From Agaribacterium sp. ZY112 (GTDB taxonomy: Bacteria > Pseudomonadota > Gammaproteobacteria > Pseudomonadales > Cellvibrionaceae), in contig NZ_CP166840.1 in assembly GCF_041346925.1 (NCBI RefSeq), positions 4,029,001 to 4,093,000 on the forward strand: a DNA stretch of 64,000 nucleotides, given 5' to 3'. Position 1 is the first letter of the stretch. Each line of letters opens with the position of its first letter. The translations under genes and the position numbers were made by a program. Positions 26,444 through 36,406 of this stretch are shown here, piece by piece. The notes under the pieces are model-generated. The model was not told the DNA's origin, did no database searches, and saw only the letters and a list, made by a program, of their open reading frames with translations.

Positions 26444-27247
26444 ATGTTAAAAACGGCCTTATTAACTTTATCTATTCTCATGCTTGCACTGTTATTCCAG
26501 CAAACATATGGGCTTAAAAGCTTAACATCCAATAAAAGCGGTAACGATAGAGCCAACAAAGAATTTGCTAACAGCTATTGCCACAATCAGGCGGAGCAAC
26601 AAACTCACGACCAATTAAGCATATATAGAACAGCAGCGGGCTTCGATTTACACATTCCTGGCTGGGTCCATCTACAGCGTCACACAGCTCAGTTTAATCA
26701 ACGATGTGAACTTCTGAGCATTCACCTGAACTTTTTTATAGTCGACGGCCATATTCACCCAATAGCGCATCACGAAAGTGGCCACCAGAACTATAAGCGA
26801 CAATTTGGCACTGCAGATAGATTTACCGCGATGCTTAGCTTTAAAAGACCAATTGCCCATACAGAAAGGCCTTTTAGGCAGTGTGAAAACAAAGAGTTAA
26901 GCATTGACTACCCCGAATACCATCTTGAGGTATGCCCCTCGGTGAAAATGAGCACGAGCAAGCCTGCCTACCTTATGTCGCACTTCCCTGTCTTTTTCTT
27001 TAAAGATAAAAAAGGCTACCTAGCCTCACTTACTTGCTCTCATAGGCAACTAGAAGGCTACCGCTTGCACAACATACATAACTTAGATGTAGAGTACCCA
27101 TGCAGAGGTTACTGGAGTTGGAGAGATGACAGCTTTATTATGTTTGATATATCCAAGGGGCAGATATTAAAAAAGACTTATAGATCGATAAAACAAACGG
27201 AAGACATCATCAACTCTTGGCTTGTCGCTATGCCAAAAAAAGAGTGA
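26444..27247 (+). CDS. secreted protein of unknown function
   Basis: A 267-aa protein with a signal peptide or anchor (ALLTLSILMLALLFQQTYG). The body has several Cys and many aromatic residues (for example GWVHLQRHTAQFNQRCELL and PCRGYWSW), suggesting a disulfide-bonded beta fold. No family recognised. Confidence 0.6.
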   Translation: MLKTALLTLSILMLALLFQQTYGLKSLTSNKSGNDRANKEFANSYCHNQAEQQTHDQLSIYRTAAGFDLHIPGWVHLQRHTAQFNQRCELLSIHLNFFIVDGHIHPIAHHESGHQNYKRQFGTADRFTAMLSFKRPIAHTERPFRQCENKELSIDYPEYHLEVCPSVKMSTSKPAYLMSHFPVFFFKDKKGYLASLTCSHRQLEGYRLHNIHNLDVEYPCRGYWSWRDDSFIMFDISKGQILKKTYRSIKQTEDIINSWLVAMPKKE

Positions 27248-27901
27248 AATAAAAGAATACAGACCAACACCATAGAATATGGGCATAAAAAGATCAGATG
27301 CGATCTGGGGCAAAATTAGCCGAAGCGCAAGCCTTCCTACCTGATCATATGTTATCTTGGGGTTCGGCTGTGGAATCGGCACCAAGGCTATTTATCACTC
27401 ACCTTATGTTAAAAATTGAGCTATAGATACCTCGGAAACATACTTGAAATTGCAAGAGTACTTAAACCCGTGAGGCCTCTGTAAGTAACACTAGTATGTC
27501 TTAGACATTCCTACTTTCGTTTGTTTAACATGGTTAAAACCTATATTAAAACGAATCTCAGACATACCTGAGATCTGCATTTTCAGTGAAGACAAACTAA
27601 TAACAGAGATCAAAGATTTAGGCTTTCTATTGAAAGGAAATGGCATTACGCCCCACAGAATATAGAAGTGTTATAATTGCGAAAAACTCATGAGTTAAGT
27701 AGTAAAAAAGAACATAAGTACCAGGTTCACATACAAACCAAATAGAGAATAAATAGCAAGATCAGACCGATATTATTGGTAGCGATACGCTAGGTAGGCT
27801 TTATATTAAGCACTTTTAACTTTAATTTCCCCGCCTATAAATCATAACAAGGGGAATACCTACTGCAAATATTTATCAACCACTACCAAGGAAGTACCCA
27901 C
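27248..27901. other. 650-base spacer with one hairpin
   Basis: No gene supported; a 72-codon minus frame (27167-27385) overlaps the previous gene and lacks a ribosome-binding site. A perfect 7-bp hairpin ATCTCAG-ACATAC-CTGAGAT is at 27555-27574. The final 60 bases hold the carbonic anhydrase ribosome-binding site (AAGGAAG). Long for the number of genes it serves. Confidence 0.35.
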
Positions 27902-28762
27902 ATGAAAAAACAAGCATTACTTGCATTAACCGTGGCAATGCTATTGCCTCTTAGCTCAACAGCTAAAGAACATAATCATAAAGCAGTTTCAGATAAAATT
28001 ATCTCAGAACAAAGGGCCAAACTCGCAGCCAACACCAAAGGTAAAGGCTTTGGTCCTCAAGCACCACGCAATATTGATTCGATCTCAGGTGAGAACACTC
28101 GCCTTTTTGGTACTGCGCCAACTTATACAGAGATGAATCTGTGTAATATCCACTTCCATAAAAATGCCGAACATCAAGGTGGTGAATTTAGCACCTATGC
28201 AGGTAATGGTGATGGCCACGGATTCCAAAGTGGCTATGTGTATTCAGGCACGCTAAGCGCTTCGGAATTAACACCCAGTAAAAATGATATTTGCCCAAGT
28301 GATCATGGAAGTTTAAGCTCCGGTGATACGATAGAGGTGCACTACGTACACTCCAGCGCTCAAATTAAACCAGGGCCGACACTAGGCTCTTGTTTAAATG
28401 ATGCCATCAAGAATCCCCAGTTGCGTGTAGAAACACAAGTTTATGTTCTGGTGAATGACAAAAACGCTTTAGATTTCACCCAACTAACTAAATACGGGCA
28501 ACAAAATGGCCTATACCAAGCCTTAAATATTCCCAGCAATACAGGCAGCCCTGTACAGTATGCCGGTTCGACTACAGGCCCAGGTTACAACGAAAAAGGC
28601 TCTCCATTTCAAGTTACGTGGAGCGTTCGACCAAAGGTTGCCAAAGTGAATATAGACACCGTTGGTAAATGGTGTGAGGCTAACATCTTCGAAGAAGATC
28701 ACGCTCATGGAGTAAGAAATCTAGTGGTCAACCCTGATCTGCTTTCAAAGATTGAGCAATAA
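27902..28762 (+). CDS. delta-class carbonic anhydrase-like secreted protein
   Basis: A 286-aa protein with a signal peptide ending near TAK. The core NLCNIHFHKNAEHQGGEF (two His in HxH, then another His), DGHGF, and GDTIEVHYVHSS with two His matches the delta-class carbonic anhydrase pattern I recall, with His as likely Zn ligands. It would hydrate CO2 in the periplasm. The class is assigned from motif memory only. Confidence 0.75.
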   Translation: MKKQALLALTVAMLLPLSSTAKEHNHKAVSDKIISEQRAKLAANTKGKGFGPQAPRNIDSISGENTRLFGTAPTYTEMNLCNIHFHKNAEHQGGEFSTYAGNGDGHGFQSGYVYSGTLSASELTPSKNDICPSDHGSLSSGDTIEVHYVHSSAQIKPGPTLGSCLNDAIKNPQLRVETQVYVLVNDKNALDFTQLTKYGQQNGLYQALNIPSNTGSPVQYAGSTTGPGYNEKGSPFQVTWSVRPKVAKVNIDTVGKWCEANIFEEDHAHGVRNLVVNPDLLSKIEQ

Positions 28763-28804
28763 GTCCTACCAAATAGACCTAGAAAAATTAGGATAAAATG
28801 GTTC

Positions 28805-28838
28805 AAAGTGGCGTGCTAGTTCGGACTAGCCTGCCCTT
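28805..28838 (+). terminator. hairpin after carbonic anhydrase gene
   Basis: AAAG-GGC arms flank GCTAGT-TCGG-ACTAGC, forming an extended imperfect stem about 45 bases past the stop codon. The tail is CTTTGTATC, a weak U-tract. Probably an intrinsic terminator. Confidence 0.6.
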
Positions 28839-29039
28839 TGTATCATTACTGAATAGCTATTGACTCATATATAAGGGAATTACATGGGCCAGGTTTTAAT
28901 TTTGCTAGAGCTTTAGCTGTGTTCGGATAGCCATAGCCAATCTTAAAATCGCTATTTCGTAAACTGGCCGGTTAAACGACAGTTGCACTTATGAGCCTAT
29001 AACACACACTTTTTCACACTTAAGAGAAACGGCTAAATT

Positions 29040-29423
29040 ATGGACGATGCACTAACAAAAGCACGAGAACTGCTACAAGATATAGACCCGGCTATGGAAA
29101 CAGTTCTTGCAGAAAGATATGACAAGCTGCTACCCGGTTTTTCAGAGACCGTCATTGAAATGGCATACGGTCGTATTTATTCTCGTGAAGGTTTAGATAT
29201 CAAGACTCGCTACATAGCTACTATTGCGGCATTGACAGCCCAAGGCGCGCAAACATTACCTCAGCTTAAAGTGAATATACGCTCAGCTTTAAAACAAGGT
29301 GTTACACAAAGAGAAATCTCTGAGGTTATTTTACAGATGTCACTTTATGGCGGCCTTCCATCTATGATTAACGCCCTAAATGCGGCCAAAGAAATATTTG
29401 AAGAGATCGCGATAGAATCGTAA
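29040..29423 (+). CDS. carboxymuconolactone decarboxylase (CMD) family protein
   Basis: A 127-aa all-helical protein; RYIATIAALTAQGAQTLPQL and GVTQREISEVILQMSLYGG are typical of CMD/AhpD-like proteins. The CxxC pair of AhpD peroxidases is missing, so a peroxidase role is unlikely. Family certain, reaction unknown. Confidence 0.88.
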   Translation: MDDALTKARELLQDIDPAMETVLAERYDKLLPGFSETVIEMAYGRIYSREGLDIKTRYIATIAALTAQGAQTLPQLKVNIRSALKQGVTQREISEVILQMSLYGGLPSMINALNAAKEIFEEIAIES

Positions 29424-29470
29424 AGCTATGTAGACAACCTAATAGCCCACAGCTCTTTACCCTCAAATAA

Positions 29471-29502
29471 AGGGCGAGAATAGCATACTGTATCCTCGCC
29501 CT
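29471..29502. terminator. bidirectional terminator
   Basis: AGGGCGAG and CTCGCCCT form perfect 8-bp arms with a 16-base loop. On the minus strand it is followed by CTTTATTT, a good U-tract for the PhoX-like gene; on the plus strand it ends the CMD gene. Confidence 0.75.
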
Positions 29503-29507
29503 TGGCA

Positions 29508-31064
29508 TTATTTAGCTGAATAAGCTAAACGACGTACAAAATTACTATCGTAGTTATGTGAGCAAGTACGAACACGACTCCACCAGTATCTCTTTTTGTA
29601 CTTCTGACATACTGGAGGTACAACACCACTCACATCAAAGCGCCATAGAGCATCACCAAAACCATTTTCAACATTATCTAAGTTAGTTGAATCGGGGTGC
29701 TGTACAGCTACTACAAACTCTGTTGGAAGCTCTGGGTTAAAGATCATGCCCGTCGCTTCTGCACCATCCACTTGAATACTTAAAAAGTGATCTAAAGACT
29801 CAGCCACACCGTCGCTATTTACATCACGAACAAACCAAATATCACCACCAACATCGGAGCTGTTTGGCGCATCTTCGATAATATAAATATTACCCAATGC
29901 ATCTTGAGCAAGGTTGTCCGGCGAATTTAATACACCGGTGGTTGCAGGAAAATCTTTATTTTTAGGGGTATGATCTTCGCTAGCAAGAATGCGCACTTTA
30001 GCTCTGTTTTTACCGCGCATTTCAATGGTATATACCGATTTTTCTGAGGTAACAGCAACATAAAGTACTTCACGCCCGTTTGCTAATAGCCCTACTTCTA
30101 CATCTTCAGGTCGGCCAAAAGGGGTAGCATTAACTTCATCCGCAGCAATACGACCACCAAAAGTATCTGGATTTGAGCGAGGATCTGCAGAGATACCGTT
30201 TTTAAAGGGGCTAACCTTAGTGCTGGGCTTACCATTTTTATCAGTGATAGCTACCCACGTTGCTCTACCGGTTCGCGGCTGGTTAAGGTTAACATCGTCG
30301 TTCCACATCGCATCCGCTTCACCATTAAAGTCATTAACCGAAAGCACAAAAGTTTGGCCGCCTTTACTAAGGTCGTTTTGATCCTTTAATACAAGCTTAT
30401 AAATAGAACCCGAATTATATTCATCAACATAATAAACAACATTGGCATATGCCTTAGAAAACATAATGCCTTCGTGACTGACGTTGGCAAAACTATCTAA
30501 CTCTCGAACTTCAATATCCTTAGGCTCCGCCATAGGGTTAAGAATTTCAATCACACGACCTTCACCGGACCACTCTTCACCGGTAATGACTGTACCCATA
30601 GGGGTAAAACGCGCGGGATCAAAAGCACCGTAGTCATTATCCCACGTACCTGGCTCACCACGAACACCAGAGCCATCACCAGAAAAAAGCACAACATTGC
30701 TATCCTCAAATACACTATAACGACTCACACCGGCACCAAAAGGCGACTCGTGAGGAATAAAGATATATTCGCCTGTTGGATCAAAAGCGACCATATCCCA
30801 CATAGAAGCTGAGGTTGATGCTCCTGGAGCACGAACCACAGACTGATTAGCATCGGCTTCAATTTCGGCCATGCTTGTCAGGTTTTCTTGGCTGATACCG
30901 GCAGGTGCGCGCCAGGGGCCATTAAGCTCATTAATATGATTAGGGCTGGCAACCGAAGACGACTGAGTAAGTGGATTAAAATAAATATCGGTACCCGCAA
31001 ATGATAACTGAGACACAGCAACAGTAGCTGCACCGACAAACATACGTAATAAACATGTTCTCAT
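29508..31064 (-). CDS. PhoX/DUF839-like secreted protein
   Basis: A 518-aa protein from the ATG at 31064, preceded by GGGGA; the longer frame from 31100 lacks a ribosome-binding site. A signal peptide ends near SFAG. The body shows beta-propeller segments of the PhoX/DUF839 type (FDPTGEYIFIPHESPFGAG, FTPMGTVITGEEWSGEGR, GRPEDVEVG). PhoX enzymes are Ca2+/Fe3+ alkaline phosphatases; enzymatic activity here is inferred. The C-terminus has two Cys. It directly follows a diheme cytochrome-like gene, suggesting a shared role. Confidence 0.78.
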   Translation of the reverse strand: MRTCLLRMFVGAATVAVSQLSFAGTDIYFNPLTQSSSVASPNHINELNGPWRAPAGISQENLTSMAEIEADANQSVVRAPGASTSASMWDMVAFDPTGEYIFIPHESPFGAGVSRYSVFEDSNVVLFSGDGSGVRGEPGTWDNDYGAFDPARFTPMGTVITGEEWSGEGRVIEILNPMAEPKDIEVRELDSFANVSHEGIMFSKAYANVVYYVDEYNSGSIYKLVLKDQNDLSKGGQTFVLSVNDFNGEADAMWNDDVNLNQPRTGRATWVAITDKNGKPSTKVSPFKNGISADPRSNPDTFGGRIAADEVNATPFGRPEDVEVGLLANGREVLYVAVTSEKSVYTIEMRGKNRAKVRILASEDHTPKNKDFPATTGVLNSPDNLAQDALGNIYIIEDAPNSSDVGGDIWFVRDVNSDGVAESLDHFLSIQVDGAEATGMIFNPELPTEFVVAVQHPDSTNLDNVENGFGDALWRFDVSGVVPPVCQKYKKRYWWSRVRTCSHNYDSNFVRRLAYSAK

Positions 31065-31277
31065 TGTTGATTTCCCCAAGTTTGAATATATAAATAACAA
31101 GCATGATGCAAGGTCCTTGCGATCTGCCTAGAGCATCACAAGGATAAAAATGAGAGCAACACAACTCTGCCTAACTTAGTATTAGGTCGTGTAAGCGAGA
31201 TCCTCTCAGAAATAGTGATGGCCAACTAAACACATAAATGCCGCTTCGTTTTGCTGTAATAATTAGTTTTACTGCTG

Positions 31278-32981
31278 CTACGGATTTTTTTCTTTTACGA
31301 CTTTTCTATTGGCCCCTGCTTGCCAATCCAAGCGAATATCCCAAGAGTAAAAAGATTCTATGGGTAATGTAGGTGAATTTTTGTTATCAATAGTTTGGTA
31401 CACATTTTTAGGGCTTGTCACTGTTGCATCTCGCCCATAAATAAAGTCTTGATTTTCAACAATTACCTTGTAAGCCTTATTAAGCTCCAAAGCTCTTTCT
31501 ACAGATGGAACAATTAAGCTATAAAGATTGGGGGCAGCACGCACTTTGTCTTTATTTACCGAACCATCAGCGTTAAACCAACGCTCTAACATCTCACTAT
31601 TACTACGAAGCTCATCCCCGCCACCTGCACGCTGGAAGTAAGTAAGAATCTCTCCATCTTTTTCACCCATATTGGGTGCATCATGCATTTTCTTTAAATC
31701 GATATAAGACCAACCAATCCCACCATCAACCTTACGAGCAAAGCTAAAGGTTTTATCTATGGTAGAACCGATGGATGTATGGCAGCCCATACAAAAGAAG
31801 TTTTCCTCATAGGTATTTGCACGTAATTCTCCATTATGAGACTCAATAAAACCTTGAATAGACCAGCCATTGCCGTTATCTAAACCATAGTCACCTAGGT
31901 TTTGATACCCTGGTAAATGGCCCGCCGCCTTTTCATAGCTTTCTAACTCATACTGTCTTGCATAAACACCTTTTTGGTAAGCTCGCCACTTTTTCATATA
32001 ACGCACTTCTTTCATACGTTTAGAGACTGTAATTTGTTGATTCTCATCGATACCAACATAACGCACGGTATGAAGAAACTCGGTGCCTTCAGGATAAAGG
32101 TGCGTATCAATAAAATAAGGTTCGGCAGCACCCACATAGTGGCTGATATCGTCAATGCTTGTAATCTCACCTATCTCTCCATCTTGATTTAAATCTTTGC
32201 CAATATTTTTCTCGTTAATAGGCAAGCTGCTAATCGATTTAAGCCCCTTAATATTGGCCTCAAGAATGGATAAGTTAGCCCGGTAAACATCTAAGGAGTA
32301 CTCTCCATCTACCGTTTGTCGATAGACTTCCGGCAAACGGATCATGACATCATCTGTAGAACCATTAGTCGGCCAAAAAGTGCTCGGCATGGGTTTGTAA
32401 TTAAATGCGACCCAGTGACTGCCATCTTTTGCAAAACCAAATTTATCAAAAGCCTCTGCCCCTAAATGCAAATTGTGCAAGTCTGGAATCCAACCTTTAA
32501 AACCCACTTCTTTTAAACGAGCAGCCAAAGCACTGTAATTATCAGTATCAATCCACTGGTGAATTTCCTCATCCGATATTTGCTCCACCTGTGAGCGTTT
32601 ATCTTCAAATAAGTTTTTCCAATGGTTACTCAAGCCCTCATCACTAAAGCTATAGGCAATTTGCAAGGCGCCATCATTCATGACGTTCTCACGGCCTTTT
32701 ATTTCATTCTGATGACAAACATAACACGGGTTATTTTTACCTTCCGTTTTTGTATAACACTGGGGGGGAATCACTGCCTCACGGTTATACATAGCGGCAA
32801 CGGGGTGTGAATTGGGAGCTTGAGGCAATACCTCATCAGACTGACGCAAATTCGCTAGATAACGCTCATAATCCTTATGTGACAATGGGCCTTTAACTGA
32901 ACTTTCCGTCCCGGCCAAAACGCCAGCATTCAATACCAGTATCAATATACTGCTTAAGGAAATCGTCACAACGTGTGCCAT
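31278..32981 (-). CDS. diheme cytochrome c-like secreted protein
   Basis: A 567-aa protein with a signal peptide. Two CxxCH heme c motifs are visible, C86-Y-V-C89-H90 and FCMGCH near residue 395, in a chain much longer than a simple cytochrome c. No catalytic domain is recognised between them. It is 214 bases upstream of the PhoX-like gene on the same strand, so the two are probably a unit. The redox partner is unknown. Confidence 0.8.
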   Translation of the reverse strand: MAHVVTISLSSILILVLNAGVLAGTESSVKGPLSHKDYERYLANLRQSDEVLPQAPNSHPVAAMYNREAVIPPQCYTKTEGKNNPCYVCHQNEIKGRENVMNDGALQIAYSFSDEGLSNHWKNLFEDKRSQVEQISDEEIHQWIDTDNYSALAARLKEVGFKGWIPDLHNLHLGAEAFDKFGFAKDGSHWVAFNYKPMPSTFWPTNGSTDDVMIRLPEVYRQTVDGEYSLDVYRANLSILEANIKGLKSISSLPINEKNIGKDLNQDGEIGEITSIDDISHYVGAAEPYFIDTHLYPEGTEFLHTVRYVGIDENQQITVSKRMKEVRYMKKWRAYQKGVYARQYELESYEKAAGHLPGYQNLGDYGLDNGNGWSIQGFIESHNGELRANTYEENFFCMGCHTSIGSTIDKTFSFARKVDGGIGWSYIDLKKMHDAPNMGEKDGEILTYFQRAGGGDELRSNSEMLERWFNADGSVNKDKVRAAPNLYSLIVPSVERALELNKAYKVIVENQDFIYGRDATVTSPKNVYQTIDNKNSPTLPIESFYSWDIRLDWQAGANRKVVKEKNP

Positions 32982-33458
32982 TGCTCGTGCAGCCTAATTA
33001 TCTAAGGAGCAGACAGCCTAGATAAGAATTTTGACAGTGATGTGAAAATAAGACTGACCAATACCTCACTTAATACAAACCATACTTTAATCTTAGGCCT
33101 AGAGCCGGCCGCAACAAGCTGCCACGATGGATACAGAGGTTCGCAAGAAGGCAAATAGAAATGATAATTATTTCAATAGAAACAAATTGAGAATCAGCTT
33201 ATGTCACATACAGAGAAACAAGCCCACTAAGGAACTAAAGATTCAAATAAGCGTTTTCTTTCTGACACGAACAATGAGGAAGTAGATAAACCGAACATAG
33301 CCATTGAAAAATGAATATATTGAAAAACAATGGTATTAATAAAAAATAGAGAAAACAAAAACACTTTACAGAACTAACGCGAAGCTTAGTTTCAACACAA
33401 AGTGTAAGCGGGCTAAGACGACACCCGCTTATAGCAGCTTTTATTTAGTTACTAATAT
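32982..33458. other. 477-base spacer
   Basis: No gene seen between the diheme gene's upstream side and the 3' end of the gene at 33459. A GATAATTATT stretch near 33159 is only a poor match to Fur boxes. The terminator-like hairpin at 33405-33431 belongs to the next gene. Confidence 0.3.
33405..33431 (-). terminator. hairpin downstream of 33459 gene
   Basis: TAAGCGGG and CCCGCTTA are perfect 8-bp arms with an 11-base loop, about 30 bases past the stop of the minus-strand gene. The U-tract is weak. Confidence 0.55.
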
Positions 33459-34277
33459 TTACAAACCATTACGGCCGCCTTCGTAAGCAACATTAGGCTG
33501 TACAAGACCAGACATAATTGTGTGTACTTCAATACGCTTATTCACACTTCTCTGATTCCTAGGAAGACGCACATTAAAATTTCTAATACGGCCGTCAATA
33601 CGCCCATCGATCCCCGAAAGCAAATAGCTTAATGAAGAAAAATGCGTCAAGCCAGAACGCTGCAACCGCCTTCTGTCGAAATTGGAATAATGTAACTTTC
33701 TTTGCCCCGAAACATGTAAAGAGCCATTTATTGCAATGACACCTGTTGATGCTTGATGAGCCAGCTTAATCTGCCGTGCAATAAAATCCTGCCTATAAAC
33801 GGCATTACTGCCAAAGCCACTAATATAGCGAGCACAATCTGACGCTCTAATCTGCCAGCCATTATCAATAGCCTTAGTAATCAAATCATCAAATGAACCT
33901 CTATTAAATGAAACGTCTGCAGCATTCATTGAATAGTTATAATAGGCATTAAGACATGAGTCTGTTGATTGATTGGTGTTTTCACCTGGCACTTCAAGAA
34001 GAAGGTAGCGTGAACTATTACCACTGATATCTTCAACAAGTTTACTGGCGATATTTGGTCCGTTTGTTGAACCATGTATATCACTAATTATTACAATACC
34101 GCCCGTTTCAACAATCATAGTTAAATACGGTATAACAGCGTCATAATCTATATTAAGCATAATCTCTCTTTCCTTGCGATCACAGAAATCACTTGGCATT
34201 AACACATTCAGCAGCCAGCCCATCACACAACTATTATGGCCTTGACCGATCCGAGCCCCTCGCTCTGATATAGGCAT
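33459..34277 (-). CDS. orphan protein, tentative ChaN/EreA-like fold
   Basis: A 272-aa protein from the ATG at 34277 (GAAGG is close upstream); a TTG at 34319 could add 14 residues. Motifs VIISDIHGST, RYLLLEVPGE and GVIAINGSLHVSG recall the strand-His-Gly and EGP-like loops of ChaN/TraB/EreA proteins, some of which bind heme or hydrolyse esters. Similarity is weak and by eye. No signal peptide is seen. Neighbours give no context. Confidence 0.55.
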   Translation of the reverse strand: MPISERGARIGQGHNSCVMGWLLNVLMPSDFCDRKEREIMLNIDYDAVIPYLTMIVETGGIVIISDIHGSTNGPNIASKLVEDISGNSSRYLLLEVPGENTNQSTDSCLNAYYNYSMNAADVSFNRGSFDDLITKAIDNGWQIRASDCARYISGFGSNAVYRQDFIARQIKLAHQASTGVIAINGSLHVSGQRKLHYSNFDRRRLQRSGLTHFSSLSYLLSGIDGRIDGRIRNFNVRLPRNQRSVNKRIEVHTIMSGLVQPNVAYEGGRNGL

Positions 34278-34566
34278 TATACCTTCATACAGCGTGCGGG
34301 TAAGCAATATATTATTCAATGAAATAGCGTTGTATTTTTAGCCATTATGCGCCCACCAAACAACGAATACAGGCGCCAAAATCATCCTGCGTACAAAGTA
34401 AAGCCATTCAAAATACTTAAAACCAGAAATAGTTATTTTATCGACGCATTTATTGTTTAATGTAATGACACGTGGCTTTACCCAAAACACTTACATAAGT
34501 TTAAGCAGAAAATTTGACTATAGAAGGACATAGTAATATGTCACTACAAAAAGCGTTACACAGTAT

Positions 34567-36033
34567 CTACTCTTCACGAAGCAAGACAAATTCACGATGC
34601 CTAATATAACTTGACTCGCCACCTTCAACTTCAGGTATAAATGTAACATCGTAATTTTTATCACGCCCCTCATTGAATACAATCCTAAAATAAGACGCAG
34701 CTAAAGGCACAAGCCGACTTTGATATGTTATTCCTTGTTTATCGTAATCTGGGATTGAGACATATAAATCGCCCTCACTTAAAGACACCTCAACAGGGCC
34801 AAATATTCCTGTGTATCGACCAACGTGATTTTCATATAAAGAAGTATCTACCGCATCAACCGGAACCTGCTGAGCCGGTGGTAGCTGTATTACAGAGCGT
34901 AACGCCGCCATCATTGTTGCAGTGAAATCTGTTTGCGCGCCACTTGATAAGATACTTACAGCAACATTTTCTTCAGGTAAAAGCCAAAACATACTACTGT
35001 AAGCTGGTGTATTCCCCCCATGATCCAAACGAGGTGTGGCATACCAATTTCCTTCACTATCATTAAAACCGTCACTAATAAAAAGCCCGTATCCGTAACT
35101 GATGGGTAGACCAATATCGAGCCCGATTTGAGGACTGATCATTTCTTGGCGCAATGATTCACTTAATATATCTTGATTACCAAACAATAAAAATTCAGCC
35201 ATCTTCAATACTTCAGATGGTGTCGACCAAGTAAATTGACCGGCAGGTATACCCAGTTCCGAACTAGGTATATGATTTAGATTATTGGCACTACCGTAAA
35301 CCAACTCATCACCCTCGATTATCACCCCAGAACCAAGGGCATAATTACCATCATTAAGTAGCTCAGAACGACTGACTGTCGTGCGAGGCATTGTTAACGG
35401 TAAGAAAGCTTGCTCTTTAATTAGTGATTCAAAACTAGCTCCTAAGTCTTGCTCTAATAGTGCGCCAAGGTAGCTCCAGTGGCTATTACTGTAATTAAAG
35501 AATAAGCCAGGTGGATTCATCGGCCCATAAAGCATCGGATAACTGTCTTTTGTAAAACTAAGCAAACGATTATTTTCATGAAGAGAACCATCAAACTCAG
35601 CCAAGCCTGCCTGATGACTTAACAAATCATGAACTGTCATTTTCTGCCAATTTTCTTGCTGATCATCAGCAATAAGCATCTCAGGTAATACAGAAGGAAC
35701 GGCATCTGTCAGTGCCATTTTGCCCGAATCAACCTGCCTTAATAGGGCCAATGCGGTAAACATCTTAGTCGTTGAACCTAATTGAAACAGCGTGTCCTTA
35801 TCAACCGGCTCCTTCCCCCCCTTCTGTTTAGCTCCGAATGCTTCAGCAAAAACAAGCTCACCGTTATGGTGAATAGCGATCGATACTGCTGGCGCAGAAC
35901 TTCCCCTTAGTTGAGCTTTCGCCGCCTTTCTAACCCCTTCAAAACCATCGAGCTCCGCTGACGGCTCTTCACTGCTACCGCCACAAGCGACTAAGGAAAG
36001 CGTAATGATTAAAGTACAAGCTTGCTTCATCAT
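34567..36033 (-). CDS. serine hydrolase of the beta-lactamase/DD-peptidase family, lipoprotein
   Basis: A 488-aa lipoprotein: MMKQACTLIITLSLVACGG gives a lipobox with Cys at the Ala-Cys junction. The class C beta-lactamase fold is shown by STTK (SxxK), YSN (YxN) and HGG (HxG), and the usual N-terminal ALRxG-like region. Such proteins include esterases, DD-peptidases and lactamases; the substrate is not readable. The start at 36033 is chosen because the lipobox follows it; an upstream TTG-type frame gives no good signal. Confidence 0.88.
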   Translation of the reverse strand: MMKQACTLIITLSLVACGGSSEEPSAELDGFEGVRKAAKAQLRGSSAPAVSIAIHHNGELVFAEAFGAKQKGGKEPVDKDTLFQLGSTTKMFTALALLRQVDSGKMALTDAVPSVLPEMLIADDQQENWQKMTVHDLLSHQAGLAEFDGSLHENNRLLSFTKDSYPMLYGPMNPPGLFFNYSNSHWSYLGALLEQDLGASFESLIKEQAFLPLTMPRTTVSRSELLNDGNYALGSGVIIEGDELVYGSANNLNHIPSSELGIPAGQFTWSTPSEVLKMAEFLLFGNQDILSESLRQEMISPQIGLDIGLPISYGYGLFISDGFNDSEGNWYATPRLDHGGNTPAYSSMFWLLPEENVAVSILSSGAQTDFTATMMAALRSVIQLPPAQQVPVDAVDTSLYENHVGRYTGIFGPVEVSLSEGDLYVSIPDYDKQGITYQSRLVPLAASYFRIVFNEGRDKNYDVTFIPEVEGGESSYIRHREFVLLREE

Positions 36034-36072
36034 GATAAATATCCCTACTCTATCTCTAAAGCCTGCCACCAA

Positions 36073-36406
36073 GTATTAAAAGGCAAGCATCAAAATGTAT
36101 GTACAACAAATCAAGAGACTATTTGGTAAGCAAAGATGACAATAAGTTCCATATCACCTATAAAAAATAAAGTAGAGCAGTGGCTGGCAGCAATAAGAAT
36201 ATGAAGCCACAAATCACAAAGCATAAAAATAGGCTCAGGATGTTGGCACCTAATTCCCCACCCCTCGAACTAGACTGTCGTTACAAATAACGGGCTTACT
36301 TACCAGCCCCTGACATATTTGTTTACACATAGAAAGGCTGAGAACTCTAGCTCAGAGCTGGCTAGAGAAGGGCAGCATAACCACAAGCATCACTCAGAGG
36401 CAGAAA
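36073..36406. other. 334-base spacer
   Basis: No gene, hairpin or clear promoter motif stands out. It separates the divergent lipoprotein hydrolase and the 36407 gene. Confidence 0.3.

Noticed and set aside
27167..27385. 72-codon minus frame
   Set aside because: Overlaps the end of the 26444 gene, no ribosome-binding site, no homologous feel.
33159..33176. Fur-box-like AT stretch before the diheme gene
   Set aside because: Matches the consensus poorly on its right half and is about 180 bases from the start codon.
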